Of a DNA stretch of 20,714 bases, positions 15,566 through 20,714 are shown piece by piece. The translations under genes were made by a program, and so were the position numbers. Origin of the DNA: Marinospirillum sp. (GTDB lineage: Bacteria; Pseudomonadota; Gammaproteobacteria; Pseudomonadales; Halomonadaceae); contig NZ_JACUUA010000052.1 in NCBI RefSeq assembly GCF_014859565.1, forward strand, positions 1 to 20,714, given 5' to 3'. The notes beneath the pieces were generated by a model. That model worked only from the letters and a program-made list of their open reading frames with translations. It had not been told where the DNA came from and did not search any database. Each line of letters begins with the position of its first letter. Position 1 is the stretch's first letter.

Positions 15566-15898
15566 ATGAAATACACCAAGACCTTAAAGGTTCGTGTTCG
15601 AGACAAGCACCGCCCTTTGTTGAATCAAATGGCGCGGTCGGTCAATTTTGTCTGGAATTATGTCAACGAACTCAGTCACCGTTCTATCAAGGAGCGTGGT
15701 GTGTTTCTGTCTGCCTACGATCTTCAGAAGTACACCCAAGGCGCTCACAAAGAGCTGGAGCTGCATAGCCATACCGTCCAGAAGGTCGGTGCGGAGTACG
15801 CTACTCGCCGCAAGCAGTTCAAAAAGAATCGTTTGAACTGGCGCAAGTCAGGCGGTACGCGCCTAATTTAGAGTGGAAGGGACAGCAAATCAAGTCGC
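15566..15898 (+). pseudogene. tnpB: Truncated tnpB (RNA-guided nuclease of IS605), N-terminal part
   Basis: Intact frame from ATG 15566 to a stop at 15869-15871 gives 101 residues: MKYTKTLKVRV, NFVWNYVNEL and NRLNWRKSGG are the usual TnpB N-terminal blocks. After SGG the frame ends in TRLI. In another frame immediately after, APNLEWKGQQIK (about 15860-15892) matches the next TnpB block, so a small internal deletion or frameshift removed the GWIPF-type segment. The RuvC catalytic residues, zinc finger and the 3' guide-RNA (omega RNA) region are all missing. The remnant stops where vapC begins. Confidence 0.85.
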
Positions 15899-16291
15899 CC
15901 AATCTTCAAAACGTAAACCTTCAACTCTGCTGAACTCTTTCAGATTATTACTCACCAGTATCAGCCCCAGTGAACGGGCATGACCAGCAATCATCAGGTC
16001 ATAAGGTCCAATCAGGCAGCCCTGACGAGCCAGCTCTGAACGTAACTGGCCTGTATGAACGGCTGCATCCGCATCATAATCCAGCACATCCAGTCGAGCA
16101 GCAAAACCTTCTATGGTTGCAAGATTTTTTTCTGGCTGGGCTGATTTCTCTGCACCATAAACCAGCTCCATCCAGGTCACGGAGCTGATGCAGAGTTGTC
16201 CAGTGTGCTGATTAAAAATGTTGCGAACTTTCTCCGGTCGATTCTTGATGGTGTAGATGCAGATATTGGTATCCAGCATATACTTCAGCAT
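15890..16291 (-). CDS. vapC: VapC toxin, PIN-domain ribonuclease
   Basis: 133 residues, full length. PIN-domain endoribonuclease (enterobacterial VapC cleaves initiator tRNA) held inactive by VapB. Acidic active-site residues are visible: D7 in MLDTNICIY, E42 in WMELVYGAEKS and D98 in GPYDLMIAGHA, with VSNNLKEF near the end. LDVLDYD and HTGQLRSELAR are further family blocks. The ATG at 16289-16291 overlaps the vapB stop (TGATG), the normal coupling. An in-frame GTG one codon upstream is less likely. Its TGA stop (15890-15892) falls at the junction with the tnpB remnant and may be IS-derived, but the C-terminus (RFEDWAT) is of usual length, so the toxin should be functional. Confidence 0.93.
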   Translation of the reverse strand: MLKYMLDTNICIYTIKNRPEKVRNIFNQHTGQLCISSVTWMELVYGAEKSAQPEKNLATIEGFAARLDVLDYDADAAVHTGQLRSELARQGCLIGPYDLMIAGHARSLGLILVSNNLKEFSRVEGLRFEDWAT

Positions 16292-16521
16292 CACAGCGAA
16301 CTCCGAACCTGTTGTTCGGGCTGTTCACGATCCGTCATGAAGTCTGGGCTGACTCCATCACCATCAAACCAGGAATTCCAGATTTCTCCTGCCGGTGCCA
16401 TGATGCGCGTGCGCCCCATTACAACAACATCAACACGTTTTACCTCTTCAGGAAAGGCCGCCGCCTTTGGCAGACGAACGGCCTGACTCTGATTGCTTTT
16501 GAAAACAGCTGCTTGTTCCAT
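16291..16521 (-). CDS. vapB: VapB antitoxin (AbrB/SpoVT fold)
   Basis: 76 residues. N-terminal swapped-hairpin DNA-binding domain (VFKSNQSQAVRLPKAAAFP, about 6-24; VKRVDVVVMGRTRI) and a C-terminal toxin-binding tail (WNSWFDGDGVSPDFM, then REQPEQQ), both typical of the enterobacterial VapB. It binds VapC and represses its own operon. The start at 16521 follows GGAGGC and matches family N-termini; the open frame extends upstream without conservation. One-base overlap with vapC. Confidence 0.93.
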   Translation of the reverse strand: MEQAAVFKSNQSQAVRLPKAAAFPEEVKRVDVVVMGRTRIMAPAGEIWNSWFDGDGVSPDFMTDREQPEQQVRSSL

Positions 16522-16532
16522 GGCTTGCCTCC

Positions 16533-16559
16533 GCTGGATATACATAAGACATATCCAGC
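16533..16559. promoter_or_regulatory. Inverted-repeat operator of vapBC
   Basis: Perfect 9-bp inverted repeat GCTGGATAT (16533-16541) and ATATCCAGC (16551-16559) with a 9-base spacer, 11 bases upstream of the vapB start and overlapping its likely promoter. This is the expected position of the VapBC autoregulatory site. The operator role is inferred. Confidence 0.65.
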
Positions 16560-16597
16560 ATAGCGCTGCCTTACACAAGGATCAAGGTATTACAGCA

Positions 16598-18916
16598 TCA
16601 GGCTTTACTCGGGTCTTTTAACAGGTAACGGGCAAAGGCTGGCAGTAACCACAGGGCACCAATCATGTTCCACAGGAACATAAAGGTCAGCAGGATACCC
16701 ATGTCTGCCTGGAACTTGATGGGTGAGAAGACCCAGGTGCCCACACCGATGGCCAGTGTCAGGCCGGTGAAACTAACCGCTTTACCGGTGGAGCGCAGGG
16801 TCTGGTAATAGGCATCCTGCAGGTTTTCACCTTCACGTAGGTACTGGCGTAGCCGCGAGTAGATGTAAATGCCGTAATCCACACCAATACCAACCCCCAG
16901 GGCAATCACCGGCAAGGTGGCGACTTTTACACCGATGCCCAGTTGTGCCATCAGCGCCTGACAGAGCACGGATGTCAACCCCAGCGGTGCCACAATACAC
17001 ACCACCGCACGCCAGGAGCGGAAGGTGATAAACACCAGCGCGGCCACCACAGCATATACAAAAATCAGCATGAAGGTTTGTGCGCGGGCAATTTCTTCGT
17101 TGGTAGCGGCTTCAATCCCGGCACTACCGGCAGCCAGCATAAAGCGGGCATGTTCGGAGTTGTTTTCGGCGGCAAAAGCTTCCACGGCACGAGTCACACG
17201 CACCAGGGTGTCGGCCTTGTGATCTTCCAGATAAAGAATGACTGGCAACAGGTCACATTGGTTATTAACCATACCAGCGGGCAGGTTGCTCATGGCCTGA
17301 TTCAGTACAAACTGGTTACGCGACAGGGTTTCCCACTTCAGGTTGCCCTCGTTAAAGCCGGCAATCACACGTTTAGTGATGTAGGCTGGTGACATGCTGC
17401 CTTGTACCCCTTCCACGTTACGCATCTGCCATTCCAGGCGATCGACGGCTTCCAGCGCTTCATAACTGACACAAGCCTGTTCCGGTGTTTCCACCATCAC
17501 CACCAGTACATCAGCACTGGTAGCGTAGTTGCGGGTGATATAAGCGTTATCCAGGTTGTAACGAGAATCCGGGCGCAGTTCTGGTGCACCTTCATCCAGG
17601 TCACCAATTTGCAGGTTGGCACTGCCAACAAATCCCATGACTCCCAGCAGCAGGGCAACCAGCAGTGACCAAGGTGCAACACGGGCATGAGTAAAGAAAG
17701 ACAGGCGATGCCAGACCAGAGAGGTCTCCTGACGTTTACGCTCGGCACGGATGATGCTGGTTTGACCCACCCCCAGGTAAGACATCAACAGCGGCAACAA
17801 AACCAGGTTGGTGAGGATTATGACCGCAACACCCAGGGCAGCAGCCACGGCCAGTTCCTGAATCACCTGAATATCAATAAACAGCAGGGTCATAAAACCT
17901 ATGGCATCGGATACCAGAGCCAGAATACCGGCTGCATACAGGCCACGAAATGCCAGTCGTGCAGCAGTCAGGCGGTCATGGCCGTGTGAGGCTTCAATGG
18001 CCATGGCGTTGATGACCTGCACGCCGTGGGATACAGCAATCGCAAACACCAGAAAAGGCACCAGCATGGAATAAGGATCCAGCCCATAACCCATCAGTTT
18101 GAGTAACCCCAGTTGCCAGACCACGGCAATCACCGAACAGACCAGTGGAATGATCGAACTTTTAAAACAACGGGAATAAAGGAACAGCAGTACAAAGGTA
18201 ATCGCCAGAGCAATCAGGAAAAAGAAACCCACATGAGTAGCGCCATCAATCAGATCACCCACCAGCTTGGCAAAACCGATGATGCGTACTTCAAAATGTT
18301 CATCACTGAATTGTTCTCGAATCTGTTCGAGTGCAGCAGAAAAAGCCTGATAATCCAGCGGTTCACCATCAACATTCACAACCAGCGGAGCCACAACAAT
18401 GCTGGAGCGGAAGTCATTGGCAATCATGATGCCAACCTGACCGGACTTGAGTACGTTTTCACGCAGGGTTTCCAGACTGTCCGGGCTGGCATCATAGGTA
18501 TCAGGGATTACCGTGCCCCCTTCAAAACCTTCTTCGGTCACCTGAGTCCAGCGCACGGCTGGATCCCAGAGTGAGCGCACAGCGGATTGATCTACACCCT
18601 TGAGGTAACGTACCTCTTCATAAACCTCCTGCAAACGCTGCATGTATTCAGCGCTGAAAATATCCTGAGATTCATCCTTCACGGTAACCGCCAGGCGTAC
18701 AGCATTTCCCAGACCGCGCAGGTCGTCCTGTCGATCCATAAAATTTTCGATGTAGGGGTGGGACAGGGGAATTAGTTTTTCAAAACTGGCTTCTGGTTTT
18801 ACCTGTAGGGCTTGGCTGCCCAAAAACACGGTCATTAATAAAAAGAACACCAGCCAGATGGGACGCCAGTTAAAAAAGAAGCTTTCAATCCAAGGGGCTT
18901 GTTGTTGTTTGTTCAT
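16598..18916 (-). CDS. RND-superfamily (HAE3/MMPL-type) exporter
   Basis: 772-residue inner-membrane protein with the RND plan: a membrane helix at about 18-37, a large periplasmic loop (38-225), a block of five helices (about 228-385), then the second half with a helix at about 412-432, a second periplasmic loop (to about 600) and five more helices. The second half has GVGIGVDYGIYIYSRLRQY with D680, matching the proton-relay Asp of the family. The equivalent place in the first half reads AIAVSHGVQ, without Asp. It is the second gene after a secreted YCF48 propeller protein, 11 bp apart. This pairing recurs in Pseudomonas and marine gammaproteobacteria, often with DUF1302/DUF1329 genes that are absent here. 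Substrate unknown; lipid-like or hydrophobic cargo is a guess from the family. Confidence 0.85.
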   Translation of the reverse strand: MNKQQQAPWIESFFFNWRPIWLVFFLLMTVFLGSQALQVKPEASFEKLIPLSHPYIENFMDRQDDLRGLGNAVRLAVTVKDESQDIFSAEYMQRLQEVYEEVRYLKGVDQSAVRSLWDPAVRWTQVTEEGFEGGTVIPDTYDASPDSLETLRENVLKSGQVGIMIANDFRSSIVVAPLVVNVDGEPLDYQAFSAALEQIREQFSDEHFEVRIIGFAKLVGDLIDGATHVGFFFLIALAITFVLLFLYSRCFKSSIIPLVCSVIAVVWQLGLLKLMGYGLDPYSMLVPFLVFAIAVSHGVQVINAMAIEASHGHDRLTAARLAFRGLYAAGILALVSDAIGFMTLLFIDIQVIQELAVAAALGVAVIILTNLVLLPLLMSYLGVGQTSIIRAERKRQETSLVWHRLSFFTHARVAPWSLLVALLLGVMGFVGSANLQIGDLDEGAPELRPDSRYNLDNAYITRNYATSADVLVVMVETPEQACVSYEALEAVDRLEWQMRNVEGVQGSMSPAYITKRVIAGFNEGNLKWETLSRNQFVLNQAMSNLPAGMVNNQCDLLPVILYLEDHKADTLVRVTRAVEAFAAENNSEHARFMLAAGSAGIEAATNEEIARAQTFMLIFVYAVVAALVFITFRSWRAVVCIVAPLGLTSVLCQALMAQLGIGVKVATLPVIALGVGIGVDYGIYIYSRLRQYLREGENLQDAYYQTLRSTGKAVSFTGLTLAIGVGTWVFSPIKFQADMGILLTFMFLWNMIGALWLLPAFARYLLKDPSKA

Positions 18917-18927
18917 GGAAAAAGTCC

Positions 18928-19902
18928 TTAGTGGCTGGAAGTGTCAGGCAGCAACAGGGTGTGAATGCCACCGCGTCCCACCGCAAAAACCTGGTTGCCC
19001 TGACGGGCAGCAGCCAGTAATGAATAACGTCCCGGCAGGGTATGGAGTGTCAGAGCATCAGCTGAACCGGTCAGGTATTCACCATTTTGTCCGAGCACCA
19101 ACAAGCGGCCATGATCCAGAACCAGCCCGCCGTTGAGTGTTTGTTCACCCTGATGTTCCAGTTGTTGCCAGGAATCTCCGGCATCTCGACTGATAAAAAG
19201 ATTACCTCTCAGTCCGGTGGCCAGCAGGAACCCTTCCGGGGTGCTGATCAGGCCAAAAATTGAACCATCATAATCCAGTGGTAACGGCTGCCAGCTTTGA
19301 GCCTGATCCTCGGAGCGAAACAGGCCGCCTCGTTCTCCGGCAATAAACAAACGACCAGCAGTATCTTGAATGATGGCGTTATTGTGGTATTCATCCGGAT
19401 TGGGCAGGGCATCACCAACAAACTGCCAGGAATCACCTGCATCATCAGTACGCAGCAGCAGGTTGTACCCTCCCACAACAAAGCCACTTTGTGCGGAGAT
19501 AAAATGAATACCCAGCAAGGGTGGTTCTTCGGTATCGTGGTGCATCAACTGCCAAGTGGCACCGGCATCGGTGGTACGCAGGATGATTGCTTCATGCCCA
19601 ACAGCAAAACCCAGCTGAGGGGTGGCAAAATGTACTGCGGTCAGGTGTGCAATCACTGGCACCTGTGCCTGCTGCCAAGGCTGGTCAGGATCGCGGTAGA
19701 TAATATGCCCCCGTTCACCAACAGCAACTAGCCGTTCACCCGCAGAGGTGATATCCAGCAGCAAGGATTGAGCTGCCTGCCCAGTTTGTAAGGCTGGACG
19801 CAACAAGGCGGAATCTGCCTGGCTGAAGTTTGCAAAGACCAGTCCGGTGATAAGGATTAGAAGCCTGATGGCGGATGTGTGGATAGGAAAGCTGAGCCGC
19901 AT
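18928..19902 (-). CDS. Secreted YCF48/BNR-repeat beta-propeller protein
   Basis: 324 residues with a signal peptide (about 1-29, cleavage after FSQA). The rest is made of repeats of the type D-A-G-x-x-W (TDAGATW, DDAGDSW, EDQAQSW, RDAGDSW) alternating with G-F-x-V-G / VGERGHI segments, the Asp-box pattern of YCF48/HCF136 propellers. Plant and cyanobacterial YCF48 assist photosystem II assembly. In heterotrophs the paralogues sit next to RND exporters, and a periplasmic assembly or accessory role for the transporter is my inference. First gene of the operon. An ACGGAG site precedes the start. Confidence 0.85.
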   Translation of the reverse strand: MRLSFPIHTSAIRLLILITGLVFANFSQADSALLRPALQTGQAAQSLLLDITSAGERLVAVGERGHIIYRDPDQPWQQAQVPVIAHLTAVHFATPQLGFAVGHEAIILRTTDAGATWQLMHHDTEEPPLLGIHFISAQSGFVVGGYNLLLRTDDAGDSWQFVGDALPNPDEYHNNAIIQDTAGRLFIAGERGGLFRSEDQAQSWQPLPLDYDGSIFGLISTPEGFLLATGLRGNLFISRDAGDSWQQLEHQGEQTLNGGLVLDHGRLLVLGQNGEYLTGSADALTLHTLPGRYSLLAAARQGNQVFAVGRGGIHTLLLPDTSSH

Positions 19903-19940
19903 GGAAAGTCTCCGTTATTTTTATGCTTGCGCCAAGCCTA

Positions 19941-19969
19941 ACTCTAGCACCAAGATCAATGTCAGACAA
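19941..19969 (-). promoter_or_regulatory. Candidate sigma70 promoter of the YCF48-RND operon
   Basis: On the minus strand TTGTCT (19964-19969) and TAGAGT (19941-19946) with a 17-bp spacer, 39 bp upstream of the start codon. Consensus match only. Confidence 0.4.
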
Positions 19970-20015
19970 ACGCTTGTTTAAAAACTATTTGTTTATCTGA
20001 GAGGGCGGTAGAAAG

Positions 20016-20236
20016 CAGGGCAAGAGCATTTTAAATTGATGCGATGACCTTTGAGCGCAGCTGATCATTCAGGGCAGCTACTTTACGCCTGGCGCTAAAT
20101 GCGCGGATCGGTCAGTGTCTCAAAGTGAGTGAAGAAGACAGCGGCCATCTCTATTCTCCATCAGCAATGAGGAGAATAGATTTCCAGAAAGAGGGACCCC
20201 TTCAACCAGTCAGTGGCTTATAATGCTCTTGCCTTG
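20016..20236. mobile_element. Internally deleted insertion sequence (MITE-like), ISAs1-like
   Basis: Terminal inverted repeats of about 19 bp: CAGGGCAAGAGCATTTTAA at 20016-20034 against the complement of 20218-20236, 17 of 19 matching with a perfect 12-bp core (GGCAAGAGCATT). Between them, on the minus strand, lies an N-terminal fragment MAAVFFTHFETLTDPRI (20098-20148, stop TAG) and, in another frame, a C-terminal-looking fragment AFSARRKVAALNDQLRSKVI ending at a TAA at 20031, inside the repeat. The HF-x-x-L-x-DPR start is the pattern of ISAs1/H-repeat transposases. So nearly all the transposase was deleted, leaving 221 bp. No matching 8-bp target duplication is visible. Confidence 0.65.
20150..20180. 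repeat. 10-bp inverted repeat inside the deleted IS
   Basis: TCTATTCTCC (20150-20159) and GGAGAATAGA (20171-20180) form a perfect hairpin with an 11-base loop, just upstream of the transposase start on the minus strand, where it could mask the ribosome-binding site. Several ISs guard against read-through expression this way. The role is inferred. Confidence 0.45.
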
Positions 20237-20351
20237 GAGTGGGTGTTCTGAGTGCTTGCAGGTAATATCGGTAGATGTTAAGTTGTACTAATTAAGATAT
20301 TGCTTAACTATGACTGAACTCACCAATCCTCGTATTTACGGAGCTTAAGCT
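20237..20351. other. Leader region of the DUF2892 gene
   Basis: AT-rich 115 bases with TAAG...CTTA imperfect symmetry near 20280-20307 and a CGGAG ribosome-binding site 9 bases before the ATG. A TATAAT (20219-20224) lies within the right repeat of the deleted IS, but no good -35 is at the right distance. The promoter could not be fixed. Confidence 0.3.
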
Positions 20352-20555
20352 ATGAATATTGATCGTGCGCTGATGATGTTTGCCGGTATCATGATTCTGA
20401 TCAGTTTGTTACTGACACATTTTGTGCATCCCGCCTTTGTCTGGCTTACCGTCTTTATTGCTGCCAACCTGATGCAGGCCAGTGTTACTGGTTTTTGCCC
20501 GGCGGTGATTATGCTCAAGAAATTGGGTATCAAAACTGGCTGTGCATTCAAGTAA
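20352..20555 (+). CDS. DUF2892 family small inner-membrane protein
   Basis: 67 residues with two hydrophobic segments (about 8-23 and 28-45) and the family block TGFCPAVIMLKKLG (46-59), ending in TGCAFK. DUF2892 proteins occur alone or fused to rhodanese domains (as in YgaP) and are linked to sulfur or redox metabolism, but the function of stand-alone copies is not known. The two cysteines (C49 and C64) are typical. A good ribosome-binding site precedes it. Monocistronic here. Confidence 0.85.
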   Translation: MNIDRALMMFAGIMILISLLLTHFVHPAFVWLTVFIAANLMQASVTGFCPAVIMLKKLGIKTGCAFK

Positions 20556-20563
20556 GAAAAAGC

Positions 20564-20591
20564 TTGCATTGGAGATATGCATCTTTATAAT
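20564..20591 (+). promoter_or_regulatory. Upstream promoter of a possible tandem pair
   Basis: TTGCAT (20564-20569) and TATAAT (20586-20591), 16-bp spacer, directly after the DUF2892 stop. It points at the right edge, with no open frame between it and the edge. Two ATGCAT motifs surround the -10. Confidence 0.45.
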
Positions 20592-20614
20592 GCATTCTCG
20601 CTGTCGGGCAACCA

Positions 20615-20637
20615 CTGTCCGGCAGTGGTTAAGCAAG
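20615..20637. repeat. 8-bp hairpin between the two promoters
   Basis: AACCACTG and CAGTGGTT pair perfectly around the 5-base loop TCCGG. No T-run follows on either strand, so a terminator is unlikely on its own. Confidence 0.45.
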
Positions 20638-20670
20638 AGGCACGAAGCAAAAGTTAATCAAAATAAACGC

Positions 20671-20698
20671 TTGACACTGGGGTGAAACGCTGTAGAAT
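20671..20698 (+). promoter_or_regulatory. Strong stable-RNA-type promoter at the window edge
   Basis: Consensus TTGACA (20671-20676) and TAGAAT (20693-20698) with a 16-bp spacer, preceded by an AT-rich stretch (possible UP element) and followed by ACGCCCC, a GC-rich discriminator typical of rRNA and tRNA promoters under stringent control. The transcribed gene lies beyond the window, so the product is unknown. A tRNA or rRNA operon is my expectation. Confidence 0.6.
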
Positions 20699-20714
20699 AC
20701 GCCCCACTGATTCG

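Larger units (their letters stand above)
15077..15898. mobile_element. IS200/IS605-family element, degenerate
   Basis: Left end: a hairpin CCCCGTAC-TTTTA-GTACGGGG (15077-15097) and a second GGGAGGC-GTTA-GCCTCCC (15110-15127), the kind of subterminal structures TnpA recognises as single strands. Divergent tnpA (minus) and tnpB (plus) follow, as in IS605. The right side is lost: tnpB breaks off and runs directly into vapC at about 15892, with no right-end hairpin. Such elements make no target duplication, so exact ends cannot be set by repeats. Confidence 0.85.

Noticed and set aside
15566..15898. Functional TnpB with omega RNA
   Set aside because: Only about a quarter of the protein is left, the RuvC residues are missing, and the 3' region that encodes the guide RNA is deleted.

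Overview
The window looks like a chromosomal segment of a gammaproteobacterium, possibly Oceanospirillales-like. The reasons are the trmJ-cysE / suhB divergent locus, the divergent rpmE / priA pair, a short single-domain MaeB, and a Vibrio-type second TonB system. The genus cannot be fixed from the sequence alone. Most of it is ordinary core genome, interrupted by at least four decayed or partly decayed insertion sequences.

Layout: 1-283 holds the 5' part of a broken DDE-type transposase directly downstream of cysE. 321-1923 (minus) is trmJ-cysE, overlapping genes for tRNA 2'-O-methylation and serine acetyltransferase. 2022-2801 is a SuhB homologue whose inositol-monophosphatase metal site has been lost; it ends in a strong terminator. 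2895-8959 is a likely single iron-regulated unit: two Fur-box-like sites over a promoter, a periplasmic Fe(III)-binding protein, then DUF3450, TtpC-like, ExbB, ExbD, TonB and a TPR protein. These would deliver proton-motive energy to outer-membrane receptors and capture ferric iron in the periplasm. 9027-10298 (minus) is malic enzyme; 10545-10760 (minus) is ribosomal protein L31; 10890-13133 is PriA.

Accessory stretch 13128-16597: a 97-bp remnant of an IS200/IS605 end abuts the priA stop codon. A methyl-accepting chemotaxis protein follows, then a related IS200/IS605 element with a tnpA altered in its HUH motif and a truncated tnpB. The element runs directly into a complete vapBC toxin-antitoxin pair. 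The MCP is therefore flanked by same-orientation copies of related IS ends.

Right part: 16598-19902 (minus) is a two-gene operon of a YCF48/BNR propeller protein and an RND-superfamily exporter. 20016-20236 is a 221-bp internally deleted IS (MITE-like, with terminal inverted repeats and both ends of an ISAs1-like transposase). 20352-20555 encodes a DUF2892 membrane protein. The window ends with two tandem promoter-like sites; the second has a GC-rich discriminator typical of stable-RNA operons, whose gene lies beyond the edge.
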